Assembly: GCF_011742165.1 (NCBI RefSeq)
Contig: NZ_JAAQTO010000018.1
Location: forward strand, 1-64,000
DNA from: Billgrantia bachuensis
GTDB taxonomy: Bacteria > Pseudomonadota > Gammaproteobacteria > Pseudomonadales > Halomonadaceae
DNA length: 64,000 bases
Direction of reading: 5' to 3'
The translations under genes and the position numbers were made by a program. The notes under the pieces were generated by a model. It had not been told where the DNA came from. It saw only the letters and a list, made by a program, of their open reading frames with translations, and did not search any database. How positions within the stretch are numbered: the first letter of the stretch is position 1; every line of letters begins with the position of its first letter. This document shows, piece after piece, positions 24,813 through 34,780 of this stretch.

Positions 24813-26776
24813 GGTGTCACCTCCTCGACGGATGGCTGCGGGGCCCGAATGCTTCCTGAGGCAGCGGGCCGCTCCATCAGGGCATCGGCCACCAGTTCGG
24901 CTATGTCGCGCACCTCGGCCGGGCCGTCCACCACGCCTTCGAGCATGGCGGTACACTGCGGACAGCCGACCGCGACCAACTCGGCGCCGGTCTCCTTGAC
25001 ATCATTCATACGCATGTCGGGTATCCGCTGCTTGCCGGGAATATCGGTGATCGGTGCGCCACCGCCACCGCCACAGCAGCGCGAGCGATAGCCCGATCGC
25101 GCCATTTCGGCAACTTCGATGCCCAGCGCCTTGAGCACGTTGCGCGGTGCGTCGTATTCGCCATTGTAGCGGCCGAGATAACAGGGATCGTGATAGGTCA
25201 CCTTGCCGCCCTTCCAGGGCGCGAAGTGCAGGCGCCCCGCCTCATACAGTTCGGCGATATAAGTGCTGTGGTGGCGCACCTCGTACACTCCTCCCAGCTC
25301 GCCGTACTCGTTGCCGAGCACGTGGAAGCTGTGGGGGTCGCAGGTGACGATGTGCTGGAAGCGGTACTGCGCCAGAGTGGCGATGTTGCGCTTGGCGAGA
25401 GCCTGGAAGGTCGCCTCGTCGCCCAGACGGCGTGCCACGTCGCCGCTGTCGCGCTCCTCGTTACCGAGCACGGCGAAGTCGACGTCGGCCGCACGCAGTA
25501 CTTTCACCAAGGCCCTGAGCGTGCGCTGGTTGCGCATGTCGAAGACACCGTCGCCCAGCCACAGCAGCACGTCGACCTGTCCCACATCGCGCATCAGGGG
25601 CAGGTTCAGGTCCGCCGCCCAGTGCATGCGCGAACCGGGATCGAAGCCGCCGGGGTTGTCGGTGGCGATCAGGTTGTCGAGCACCTCGGCGCCCTTGTTG
25701 GGGGTATTGCCATGCTCCAGCGTCAGGAAGCGGCGCATGTCGACGATGGCATCGACGTGCTCGATCATCATCGGGCACTCTTCGACGCAGGCACGGCAGG
25801 TGGTGCACGACCACAGCGTCTCGGCATCGACCAGCGCCGTGCCCTCGCGCGCCACGATCGGGCCGTGGGGACTCCCGGCATGCTCACCTACCGGCTTGTC
25901 CGGATAGGGCGAGCCGGCATACCCGGCATCGCTGCCGCCGGCCATGCCGACGACCATGTCCTGGATCAGCTTCTTGGGGTTGAGCGGCTGGCCCGCGGCA
26001 AAGGCCGGACAGGCCGCTTCGCAGCGACCGCACTGCACGCAGGCATCGAAGCCGAGCAGCTGGTTCCAGGTGAAGTCGCTGGGCGTCTCGACGCCGAGCG
26101 GGGCCTTGGGGTTATCCAGGTCCAGCGCCTTGAGGCCGGTGGAGCGGTTGCCCTCACCGAAACGCTCGGGGCGGCGATGGAAGGCCAGATGCAGAGCGCC
26201 GGCGAAGGCGTGCTTCATCGGCCCGCCCCAGGTCATGCCGAAGAACATCTCGCCCAGGCCCCAGGCCAGCACAGCGGCCAGCACCAAGGCGAGAATCACG
26301 CTGCCCGTTCCCTGGGGAAGTACGCCTACCGTCGGCAGGGTGATCAGGAAGACGCTCAACGAGAACGCCATCAGGCTCTTCGGCAGCCGCATCCACGGCC
26401 CCTTGGAGAGCCGTGCCGGCGGATTGCGCCGCCGCTTGGCGACGAACAGGCTACCCACGAACATCAGTGCACTGGCGGCCAGCAGCAGCCCGCCGAGGAC
26501 AGGGTTGGCGAGCCCCAGGCCATGCACCAGGATCATCAGCACGGCAGCCGCCACGAAACCACCGGCGGTAGCCACGTGAGTGTTGGACATCACCTTGTCG
26601 CGCGCCACCACGTGGTGCAGATCCACCAGGTAACGGCGCGGCATGGCCGCCAGGCCTTGAAGAATCGGCACCGGCGACGGCCGCCCTTGGCGCCACAGGC
26701 GAATTCGGCGGACGGCGCCGATCACGGCCAGCGCCAGGGCGGAGAAGATCAGTATCGGCAGGAGGGTGTCGAGCAT
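24809..26776 (-). CDS. dgcB: Dimethylglycine demethylation protein DgcB (membrane Fe-S oxidoreductase)
   Basis: A 655-residue protein with several N-terminal membrane helices (about residues 5-185), then two [4Fe-4S] ferredoxin motifs (CVQCGRCEAACP, CTTCRACVEECP), and two CCG domains (HDPCYLGRYN; RCCGGGGGAP) like those of heterodisulfide reductase D. It probably passes electrons from dimethylglycine oxidation between DgcA, ETF and the quinone pool. The ATG at 26776 has GAGGTG upstream; a GTG three codons earlier is less likely. It is coupled to etfA. Confidence 0.92.
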   Translation of the reverse strand: MLDTLLPILIFSALALAVIGAVRRIRLWRQGRPSPVPILQGLAAMPRRYLVDLHHVVARDKVMSNTHVATAGGFVAAAVLMILVHGLGLANPVLGGLLLAASALMFVGSLFVAKRRRNPPARLSKGPWMRLPKSLMAFSLSVFLITLPTVGVLPQGTGSVILALVLAAVLAWGLGEMFFGMTWGGPMKHAFAGALHLAFHRRPERFGEGNRSTGLKALDLDNPKAPLGVETPSDFTWNQLLGFDACVQCGRCEAACPAFAAGQPLNPKKLIQDMVVGMAGGSDAGYAGSPYPDKPVGEHAGSPHGPIVAREGTALVDAETLWSCTTCRACVEECPMMIEHVDAIVDMRRFLTLEHGNTPNKGAEVLDNLIATDNPGGFDPGSRMHWAADLNLPLMRDVGQVDVLLWLGDGVFDMRNQRTLRALVKVLRAADVDFAVLGNEERDSGDVARRLGDEATFQALAKRNIATLAQYRFQHIVTCDPHSFHVLGNEYGELGGVYEVRHHSTYIAELYEAGRLHFAPWKGGKVTYHDPCYLGRYNGEYDAPRNVLKALGIEVAEMARSGYRSRCCGGGGGAPITDIPGKQRIPDMRMNDVKETGAELVAVGCPQCTAMLEGVVDGPAEVRDIAELVADALMERPAASGSIRAPQPSVEEVTP

Positions 26777-27066
26777 GGTGCTCACCTCATCGAAGTGGTA
26801 TGGCCATGATTAACGTCCGGCGAAACGGCCCGTCTGCGCCTTCGCATGCGCGACGTTGCCGTCCGAGGGCCATCCCCAAGCGCGCCACGCATTCGCTGTG
26901 CCGAGTCTCGACTGGCAACCTGCGGTCACGGTGTGGAAGGGCCATCCCTGGCCCCCACGCCTCTGCCGAATCCCTTCGGCAGAACCGCGTTGCGGCGTTT
27001 CGACTCGGGCGAATCGCTGAAGGCGCGGCTTGCGCATGCCCTCGGCCTACACCAGACCACTCGCGG
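26777..27066. other. Gap between dgcA and dgcB
   Basis: 290 bases separate dgcA from dgcB within an otherwise tightly packed operon. Several short inverted repeats are visible (for example around GGGCCATCCCTGGCCC at 26940-26955). No ribosome-binding site or family match supports the short frames here. It may carry a secondary promoter or an inserted repetitive element. Confidence 0.4.
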
Positions 27067-29139
27067 CTATAAATCCTTGCACAATCGCAGGGCGTCGTAG
27101 ATCGCCGCATGCGTATTGCGCGGCGCGGTGCAGTCGCCCAGGCGGAACAGCAGATAACCGTCGCCCTCCTCGGAGAGGCAGGGCTGTGCCTTGGCGGCAT
27201 AGAGCGCCTCGAGATCCACCTGGCCGCGGTTGCGCGAACGCTCCTTGAGCGCAAGGTAGAGCGCCTCGTCGGGCCGCACGCCGTTCTCCACCACCACCTG
27301 GTCGACCACCCGCTCCTCCAGGGCGCCGGTGTACTCGTTTTCGAGCACCGCCACCAGGCCGTTGCCCTCGCGGTAGACCTTGTGCAGCATCAGGTCGGAG
27401 GTCATGATCACCTCCTTCTCGTAGAGGCTGCGGTAGTAGGTGGGGAAGGTGGTCCCGCCCACCGCCGCGCCGGGCTTGATATCGTCGGTAACGATCTCGA
27501 CCTTGGCGCCCTTGTCGGCCAGATAGTCGGCCGCCGAAACGCCGGAGAACTCGCAGATGGCGTCGTAGATCAGTACGTTCTTGCCCGGCGCCGCCTTGCC
27601 CGAGAGGATGTCCCAGGTGCTGACCACCAGGCTCTCCTCGGGATTCTCCGAATAGCCCCACTCCGGGAACTGGCTGAGGAAAGGCTGACCACCGGTGGCG
27701 AGAATCACGACGTCGGGGCGCAGGTCCTCGAGAGTCGCCTCGTCGGCACGGGTGCCCAGGCGCAGGTCGACACCAAGGCGCGCCAGCTCCAACTGATACC
27801 AGCGAGTGATACCGGCGATCTGGTCGCGCTGCGGGGCCTGGGCGGCGATGGTGATCTGTCCGCCGAGGGCCTCTGCGGCCTCGAACAGGGTCACGTCGTG
27901 GCCGCGCTCGGCGGCGACGCGGGCCGCTTCCATGCCGCCGGGACCACCGCCGACCACCACGACCTTGCGCTTGGGTCCTTCGCTCTTCTCGATGATATGC
28001 GGCAGGCCCATGTACTCACGGGACGTCGCGGCATTCTGGATGCACAGCACGTCGAGCCCCTGGTACTGGCGGTCGATGCAGTAGTTGGCACCGACGCACT
28101 GCTTGATCTGGTCGATCTGACCCATCTTGATCTTGGCGATCAGGTGCGGGTCGGCGATATGCGCGCGGGTCATGCCCACCAGATCGACGTAGCCGCCTTC
28201 GAGGATACGCTGGGCCTGGTTGGGGTCCTTGATGTTCTGGGCGTGGATCACCGGCACGTTGACCACTTCCTTGATGCCCGCCGCCAGGTGCAGGAAAGGC
28301 TCCGGCGGGTAGGACATGTTGGGAATGACGTTGGCCAGAGTGTTGTGAGTGTCGCAGCCGGAGCCGATCACGCCGAAGAAGTCGACCTGGCCGGTGGCGT
28401 CGTAGTAGGCGGCGATCTGCTTCATGTCGTCGTGAGTCAGGCCGTCGGGATGGAACTCGTCGCCGCAGATACGCATGCCGACGACGAAGTCATCGCCCAC
28501 TTCGGCGCGCACCGCCTTGAGCACCTCCATGCCGAAGCGCATGCGGTTCTCGAAGCTGCCGCCCCACTGGTCGGTACGCTTGTTGACCCGCGGGCTCCAG
28601 AACTGGTCGATCAGGTGCTGGTGCACGGCGGAGAGTTCGACGCCATCCAGGCCACCCTCTTTCGCGCGCCGCGCAGCCTGGGCGAAGTCGCCTATGATGC
28701 GCCAGATCTCCTCCTCCTCGATGGTCTTGCAGGTGGAGCGGTGCACCGGCTCGCGGATGCCCGAGGGCGATACCAGGGTCGGCCAGTCGAAGCCGTCCCA
28801 GCGCGAGCGGCGACCCATGTGCGTGATCTGGATCATGATCTTGCCGCCATGCTTGTGCACGGCATCGGCCAGATTCTGGAAGTGCGGAATGATCCGGTCG
28901 GTGGAGAGGTTCACCGAACTCCACCAGCCCTGGGGGCTGTCGATGGAAACCACCGAGGAGCCGCCGCAGATGCACAGGCCGCAGCCACCCTTGGCCTTCT
29001 CCTCGTAGTATTTGACGTAGCGCTCGGTGGTCATGCCGCCGTCGGTGGCGTGCACCTCGGCATGAGCGGTGCTGACCACACGGTTGCGGATGGTCAGCTT
29101 GCCGATCTGGATCGGCTCGAAAATCGCGTCGAATGCCAT
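27067..29139 (-). CDS. dgcA: Dimethylglycine demethylation protein DgcA (OYE-like flavoprotein)
   Basis: A 690-residue fusion like trimethylamine dehydrogenase: an N-terminal Old Yellow Enzyme TIM barrel (FEPIQIGKLTIRNRVV; GVELSAVHQHLIDQFWSP), then a NAD/FAD-binding Rossmann region (VVVVGGGPGGMEAARVAAERG). It oxidatively removes a methyl group from dimethylglycine to give sarcosine and formaldehyde. Cysteines for a [4Fe-4S] cluster fall around CVGANYCIDRQYQGLDVLCIQN. The ATG at 29139 follows GAGGAGG. It is followed upstream by the DUF5943 gene ten bases away. Confidence 0.94.
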   Translation of the reverse strand: MAFDAIFEPIQIGKLTIRNRVVSTAHAEVHATDGGMTTERYVKYYEEKAKGGCGLCICGGSSVVSIDSPQGWWSSVNLSTDRIIPHFQNLADAVHKHGGKIMIQITHMGRRSRWDGFDWPTLVSPSGIREPVHRSTCKTIEEEEIWRIIGDFAQAARRAKEGGLDGVELSAVHQHLIDQFWSPRVNKRTDQWGGSFENRMRFGMEVLKAVRAEVGDDFVVGMRICGDEFHPDGLTHDDMKQIAAYYDATGQVDFFGVIGSGCDTHNTLANVIPNMSYPPEPFLHLAAGIKEVVNVPVIHAQNIKDPNQAQRILEGGYVDLVGMTRAHIADPHLIAKIKMGQIDQIKQCVGANYCIDRQYQGLDVLCIQNAATSREYMGLPHIIEKSEGPKRKVVVVGGGPGGMEAARVAAERGHDVTLFEAAEALGGQITIAAQAPQRDQIAGITRWYQLELARLGVDLRLGTRADEATLEDLRPDVVILATGGQPFLSQFPEWGYSENPEESLVVSTWDILSGKAAPGKNVLIYDAICEFSGVSAADYLADKGAKVEIVTDDIKPGAAVGGTTFPTYYRSLYEKEVIMTSDLMLHKVYREGNGLVAVLENEYTGALEERVVDQVVVENGVRPDEALYLALKERSRNRGQVDLEALYAAKAQPCLSEEGDGYLLFRLGDCTAPRNTHAAIYDALRLCKDL

Positions 29140-29149
29140 GGAAACCTCC

Positions 29150-29695
29150 TCAACCCCGGGCGTCGGGCAGCGGCTTGACGGTGAAGATGCCCACTTCGCA
29201 GCCGGGCTCGGCGGCGCTCTGGGTCTGCTCGGCAACGGTACGCAGCTGGCTGCCGCGTGCGGCGAGGATCTGGTCCATGGCGCCGGCGAACCAGCCGGTG
29301 AACATGTACTCCTCCTTGTGCCCCGTCTTGCCCAGTTGGTAGACGAAGGCGCTGTGCTCCAGGCGTACCCGGGCGGTGCCGGCGTCGAGGTCGATGTCCT
29401 CGGTCACGAACTTGCCCCAGCCGCGCTGGGAGAGCCGCAGCATGTAGTGCTCGAACACCTCCACGCCTGCCAGGCCGTGCAGTTCGGCCTCCTTCTCGCA
29501 CCAGTGCCAGGCGCTCTTGTAGCCGGCGCGGTAGAGAATTTCGGCGTACTTGTCCACACCCAGCGCCTCGGCGACGGCGGTGTGGTTGTTGATAAAGAAG
29601 TGGCGCGGCACGTAGAGCATCGGCAGGGCGTCGGTGGTCCACACGCCGGTTTCGCTATCCACCTCGATGGGCAGTTCAGGGGCCATCTTGGTCAC
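29150..29695 (-). CDS. DUF5943 domain protein of betaine cluster
   Basis: A 181-residue soluble protein matching the conserved protein encoded next to dgcA in pseudomonads (DUF5943, 4-vinyl-reductase-like fold). No catalytic motif is evident. A GTG at 29695 with GAGGA eight bases upstream gives MTKMAPELP and is preferred; a TTG at 29710 and an ATG at 29686 are alternatives. Its tight spacing to dgcA (ten bases) suggests a role in dimethylglycine demethylation, such as cofactor or formaldehyde handling; that is inference. Confidence 0.8.
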   Translation of the reverse strand: MTKMAPELPIEVDSETGVWTTDALPMLYVPRHFFINNHTAVAEALGVDKYAEILYRAGYKSAWHWCEKEAELHGLAGVEVFEHYMLRLSQRGWGKFVTEDIDLDAGTARVRLEHSAFVYQLGKTGHKEEYMFTGWFAGAMDQILAARGSQLRTVAEQTQSAAEPGCEVGIFTVKPLPDARG

Positions 29696-29785
29696 GGTCT
29701 TTTTCCTCAAAAATCGTTGTTCTTGGCGCTGGCGATTTGGTTCACGAATGAGTCCGGGCCGTCATGAGCGCAGCGAGAACAAGGC

Positions 29786-29843
29786 GCGAAGTCGAGAGAA
29801 AGCGGAGTGGACTGTTGTCCATGAGCATTTCGAACGACTTCGC
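29786..29843. repeat. Nested hairpin, possible dispersed palindromic element
   Basis: An outer arm pair GCGAAGTCG (29786-29794) and CGACTTCGC (29835-29843) encloses an inner hairpin TGGAC-TGTT-GTCCA (29808-29821). The form is that of repetitive extragenic palindromes found in gammaproteobacteria. No second copy was seen in the window. Confidence 0.5.
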
Positions 29844-29881
29844 AACGTAGTAATCGCAAGCGCAATAGGCCCGCGGACCGG

Positions 29882-30859
<978 letters not shown>

Positions 30860-31126
30860 GGGGTCGTGCTCCGGATCGGGGTTGACTGATGGCAGCATAG
30901 CGCCGGCCAGGCCTACCCCGACTTCTGGAAGCGACGGCGGTAATCCCAAAAACGTCATTTCTGTCGTGACTGCGACGAACGGCGCAGCATTGCCGCCCGG
31001 ATACGCAGGGAAACGTGGGCGCGACAATGCCTGTCACCCGCGGCAACGGGGACGACGACAGCGAAGCGGGAGAGAAGCGACGACTCATGCCGCGATGGCT
31101 GCGGGCCGCCGCTTCAGTGGTTCAGG

Positions 31127-32284
31127 TCAATGATCCAGGCGCACGCTGGCGTAGGTCGGCTCGCCGCGGGCCTGGTCGAGCGCCACCAGCGCCGCCGAGA
31201 TCGGCTGCTCCGGCACTGGCTGGAAGGCGACCGGTTGTAGCAGCAAGCTGCCGGCGGCCTGGCCCGGTAGCACGGGGGGCCGCAGCGGGCTCATGTTCAG
31301 GCGCTCTTCCCGCGGCGGCAGGCCGAAGAATTCCCGGTAGCACTTGGAAAAATGCGGTGTGGAGACGAAGCCGCAGGCCGAGGCGACCTCGATGATCGAC
31401 ATAGAGGTCTGCTTGAGCAACTGGCGCGCCCGGGTGAGACGCAGCTTGAGGTAGTAGCGCGACGGCGAGCAGTGCAGATATTTCTGGAACAGTCGCTCGA
31501 GCTGCCGGCGCGAGACATCGACGTATGCGGCCAGCTCCTCGAGCGCGATGGGTTCCTCCAGGTTGGCCTCCATCAGCGCGACGATCTCCAGCAGCTTGGG
31601 CTGGGTGGTACCCAGCACGTGCTTGAGCGGCACCCGCTGATGGTCGTTCTCGCCGCGCATGCGCTCGCAGATGAACATCTCGGAGATGCCCGCCGAGAGT
31701 TCACGGCCATGCTCGCGCCCGATCAGGGTCAGCATCATATCCAGCGGCGCGGTGCCGCCGGAAGCGGTAGCCCGGTCGCGGTCGATGGAGAACAGCCGTG
31801 TAGTCAGCACCGTGCGGGGAAACGACTCGCGCATCGCCGCCAGGCACTCCCAATGCACGCTGGTCTCGTAGCCGTCCAGCAGTCCCGCCTTGGCCAGCGC
31901 CCAGCTACCGGTGCAGATACCGCCCAACCGGCGCGACAGACGCGCCTGGGACTGAAGCCAGCTGACGTGCTCGCGCTGCACGGCGCGAGCCGGCCCCACA
32001 CCGCCGCAGACGATGACCATGTCCAGTGCCAGTGGCATGGTGATGGCACCGTCAGGGGTGACCTGCAGCCCATCGCTGGCCGAGATCGGCCCGCCATCCA
32101 CGCTCAGCGTGAACCAGCGATACAGCTCGCGCCCGGCCAGTTGGTTGGCCATGCGCAACGGCTCGATGGCCGAGGCCAGCGAGAACAGGGTGAAGTTCTC
32201 CAACAGCAGGAAACCCAACGTCTGGGGAGCCGGTTCCTTGCACGAGGTCTGGGTTGGGGACGAAGTCCAGTTGGACGTGGCCAT
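31127..32284 (-). CDS. gbdR: GlxA-type AraC regulator GbdR (glycine betaine/dimethylglycine sensor)
   Basis: A 385-residue regulator with an N-terminal DJ-1/PfpI-like domain (TLGFLLLENFTLFSLASAIEPLRMAN; GGICTGSWALAKAGLL) and a C-terminal AraC double HTH (ALEELAAYVDVSRRQLERLFQKYL; SIIEVASACGFVSTPHFSKCYREFFG). GbdR activates gbcAB and dgcAB in response to glycine betaine and dimethylglycine. I place the start at the ATG at 32284 (GGAG seven bases upstream); the ATG at 32290 is too close to that site. The paralogue CdhR is an alternative, but the surrounding locus favours GbdR. Confidence 0.88.
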   Translation of the reverse strand: MATSNWTSSPTQTSCKEPAPQTLGFLLLENFTLFSLASAIEPLRMANQLAGRELYRWFTLSVDGGPISASDGLQVTPDGAITMPLALDMVIVCGGVGPARAVQREHVSWLQSQARLSRRLGGICTGSWALAKAGLLDGYETSVHWECLAAMRESFPRTVLTTRLFSIDRDRATASGGTAPLDMMLTLIGREHGRELSAGISEMFICERMRGENDHQRVPLKHVLGTTQPKLLEIVALMEANLEEPIALEELAAYVDVSRRQLERLFQKYLHCSPSRYYLKLRLTRARQLLKQTSMSIIEVASACGFVSTPHFSKCYREFFGLPPREERLNMSPLRPPVLPGQAAGSLLLQPVAFQPVPEQPISAALVALDQARGEPTYASVRLDH

Positions 32285-32576
32285 AGTCATACTCCAATGC
32301 CGTGTATCGTTATGGTTATCGGCATGTTTTACCCGTCAGGGTGCTGTGTCAGGGTCATGGGTCGGGCTTGGATCCGTGCCTTTTAGGTGTCGCGATCAGG
32401 CAAGCCTGACCTCCAAGATATTCCAATATGTCGCTCTCGGATACGTTAAAAATCGGTCATTCGTCACGAAGCCGCCAGTCAGGCGGCCTTCCGGTGTCGC
32501 AGCCAGGTGCGATGAGCGTCGCTTGTGAGCAAGAATGGGTGAGAGGGGGTGAGGGCAAGCGTATCGGGCGGCTCCT
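32285..32576. other. Intergenic region upstream of gbdR
   Basis: About 290 bases between gbdR and the end of the ThDP enzyme gene; it must carry the gbdR promoter. No gene is supported here. Confidence 0.4.
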
Positions 32577-34235
32577 TCAAGCCTTGGGTGGCGTGGCATA
32601 AGGGGTATCGGTGGGCATGCGTATTTCCAGCAGCGCCGATCCCGCATGAGCCTGGCAACGGGCCAAAGCCTCGGGCAACTGGTCGTTGCGCTCGATGGCC
32701 TCGCCATGCAGCCCGAACCCACGGGCCAGAGCCGCGAAGTCGGGGTTGGCCAGCTCGGTTCCCGAGATTCGCCCTGGGAAGCGACGCTCCTGATGCATGC
32801 GGATCGTCCCGTAACTGCCGTTATTGACGACCACGAACAGGATTTTCAGCCCCAGCATGTGAGCCGTCGCCAGCTCCTGGATGCTCATCAACGCACAGCC
32901 ATCACCACCGTAGGCGACCACGCTGCGCTCAGGGTGGGCCAGCTTGGCGCCGATGGCCGCGGGGAAGCCATACCCCATGGCACCGCTGGTCGGCGCCAAC
33001 TGCGAACGGAAGGTATGAAACGTCAGGTAGCGCTGCAGCCACAGGGTGTAATTGCCCGCGCCGTTGGCATGGATCGTGTCCTTGGGCAGGGCATCGGCGA
33101 TCGTCGCCACCACGGTCTGCATGTCCAGCTCACCCTCGCCGGGTTCGACCTTGGCGTAAGCCTCGAAGGCCTGCCGCGCCTGGGCCAGGTAGGCTCGGCG
33201 CGCCATCTCGCCCCGCGGGGATAGCGTTGCCAGCGCTTCGGCGAACTCCGGCGAGGTCGCGTTGATCGACAAGCCGTGGTAGACCCGGCCCAGCTCGCCG
33301 ATATCCGCATGCACGTGGATGAACCGCTGTCGCGGTCGTGGCGACGCCAGCAGGGTATAGCCCTGCGTAGTGGCCTCGCCCAGCCTGGCGCCCAGCGCGA
33401 TGACCAGGTCGGCTCGCTCCACCAGCGCGTTGGCCTGTGCCGACGCGCCCAGGCCGAGGCGCCCGACATAGGCCGGTGAATCGTTGTCGACGAAATCCTG
33501 GCAGCGAAACGAGGCCAGGATCGGCACCTGATGCGCTTCGGCGAACTGGCGCAGGTGCTCCCCCGCCCGAGCGCTCCAGTCACCACCGCCGACGATCAGT
33601 ACCGGACGCTGCGCTTCCTCAAGGGCTTCGGAGACACGCACCAGCGACTGCGGATCGGGAGCGATGGGGATGCGACTCGCCGCCGGAGCGTCTTCGACGC
33701 GGACCATGTCATCGAGCATGTCTTCGGGCAGCGAGACGACCACCGGGCCGGGGCGACCGGAAATCGCTGTCTGGAAGGCGCGCGCCAGTAGTTCCGGCAG
33801 ACGCCTGGCATCGTCGACCTCGGTGACCCATTTGGCCACCGGGCCGAACATTTGGCGATAGTCGATCTCCTGAAAGGCCTCACGCTCGCGCATGTGACGC
33901 GCGACCTGGCCGATGAACAGGATCATCGGCGTCGAATCCTGGTGCGCGGTGTGTACGCCGATGCTGGCGTGGCACGCCCCCGGTCCGCGCGTGACGAAGC
34001 AAATGCCCGGCAGCCCCGTCATCTTGGCGTAGGCTTCGGCCATGTTGGACGCCCCCGACTCATGCCGACAAGTGGCCAGCTTCAGGCGCTCCCGATGATC
34101 GTAGAGCGCGTCCAGTACGCTGAGATAACTTTCGCCGGGCACGGCGAAGGCCTGTGTCACTCCGTTGTTCAGCAATGCATCGACCAGCACCTGCGCACCC
34201 GTGCGCGGGACCTGTTCCTCGTGCGAGCCAGCCAT
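32577..34235 (-). CDS. Thiamine diphosphate-dependent enzyme (acetolactate synthase-like)
   Basis: A 552-residue three-domain ThDP enzyme. The cofactor-activating Glu is in CRHESGASNMAEAY, and the metal/diphosphate motif is GGDGCALMSIQELATAHMLGLKILFVVVNN. It is similar to acetolactate synthases and 2-oxo acid decarboxylases, but it is not in an ilv operon and has no IlvN partner. The ATG at 34235 follows GAGGTG. It lies 17 bases after a NIPSNAP gene. A catabolic decarboxylase or carboligase on a 2-oxo acid is likely; the substrate is unknown. Confidence 0.85.
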   Translation of the reverse strand: MAGSHEEQVPRTGAQVLVDALLNNGVTQAFAVPGESYLSVLDALYDHRERLKLATCRHESGASNMAEAYAKMTGLPGICFVTRGPGACHASIGVHTAHQDSTPMILFIGQVARHMREREAFQEIDYRQMFGPVAKWVTEVDDARRLPELLARAFQTAISGRPGPVVVSLPEDMLDDMVRVEDAPAASRIPIAPDPQSLVRVSEALEEAQRPVLIVGGGDWSARAGEHLRQFAEAHQVPILASFRCQDFVDNDSPAYVGRLGLGASAQANALVERADLVIALGARLGEATTQGYTLLASPRPRQRFIHVHADIGELGRVYHGLSINATSPEFAEALATLSPRGEMARRAYLAQARQAFEAYAKVEPGEGELDMQTVVATIADALPKDTIHANGAGNYTLWLQRYLTFHTFRSQLAPTSGAMGYGFPAAIGAKLAHPERSVVAYGGDGCALMSIQELATAHMLGLKILFVVVNNGSYGTIRMHQERRFPGRISGTELANPDFAALARGFGLHGEAIERNDQLPEALARCQAHAGSALLEIRMPTDTPYATPPKA

Positions 34236-34252
34236 GAGGCACCTCGTTGTAT

Positions 34253-34570
34253 TCACATGGGGGAGAAGCGGGTGGGGCGCAGCAGCTTGTTGCTCTGGTG
34301 CTGGACGTTGCCCGCCTCGGCGCTCTTCTTGCGGTAGGCGATCCAGTCGGGGTCCTTCTCCATGGCGGAGCGACGAGCATCTCGATCCGCAGCGCTCTCG
34401 TAGCCCCACAGGTGCACGACCTGATTCAACTCCCCCGTTTCGGTAACGAAATAGCCTAGTAGATTACCCAGATGGCGCTTTTGGATCGGCAGCCCTTCGC
34501 GCTCGTAGAGCTCGAGATAAGCGTTCAGACGGCCCGGGACCATCGTGTAGGTACGTAGATCGACGAACAT
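34253..34570 (-). CDS. NIPSNAP family protein
   Basis: A 105-residue NIPSNAP/ferredoxin-like alpha-beta barrel protein (MFVDLRTYTMVPGRLNAYLELY; HLWGYESAADRDARRSAMEKDPDWIAYRK). Such proteins are dimeric and of uncertain biochemical role; in bacteria they often accompany catabolic enzymes. A GAGGT ribosome-binding site precedes the ATG. It heads the two-gene operon with the ThDP enzyme, transcribed from the region holding the palindrome at 34621-34645. Confidence 0.88.
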   Translation of the reverse strand: MFVDLRTYTMVPGRLNAYLELYEREGLPIQKRHLGNLLGYFVTETGELNQVVHLWGYESAADRDARRSAMEKDPDWIAYRKKSAEAGNVQHQSNKLLRPTRFSPM

Positions 34571-34620
34571 GATAACGACCTCTTTCGGATTGACGTTTCG
34601 GGATCGGTGAACCGCGGTCC

Positions 34621-34645
34621 TAGTAATACATACTATGTATTACTA
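34621..34645. promoter_or_regulatory. Candidate operator, perfect 12-bp inverted repeat
   Basis: TAGTAATACATA and its exact complement flank a single C, 51 bases upstream of the NIPSNAP start and 136 bases before the divergent dehydrogenase. Its half-site shares ATGTAT(T/G)ACT with the motifs at 34751 and 39981, so the GntR regulator encoded nearby is the likely ligand. Confidence 0.65.
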
Positions 34646-34750
34646 TTTGCAACCCCTGTGTGTTTCTTCGATTCGAAAGGAAAACTCGATACAGGCTTTC
34701 TGCGACTAAAGGTCCATATCTCAGCTTGCACTTGGCCGCTACGTTATTTG

Positions 34751-34764
34751 TATGATGTATGACT
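34751..34764 (+). promoter_or_regulatory. Candidate operator/promoter motif shared with the gntR promoter
   Basis: TATGATGTATGACT occurs here and, inverted, at 39981-39994 between the GntR and LysR genes. It begins with a -10-like TATGAT, is preceded by TTGCAC 19 bases upstream, and ends 16 bases before the dehydrogenase ATG. Repressor binding here would block transcription. Confidence 0.6.
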
Positions 34765-34780
34765 TAATGGAAACAACACA

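Noticed and set aside
26787..27254. A 155-codon minus-strand frame between dgcA and dgcB
   Set aside because: It overlaps the dgcA coding end in another frame, is Arg-rich and has no ribosome-binding site.
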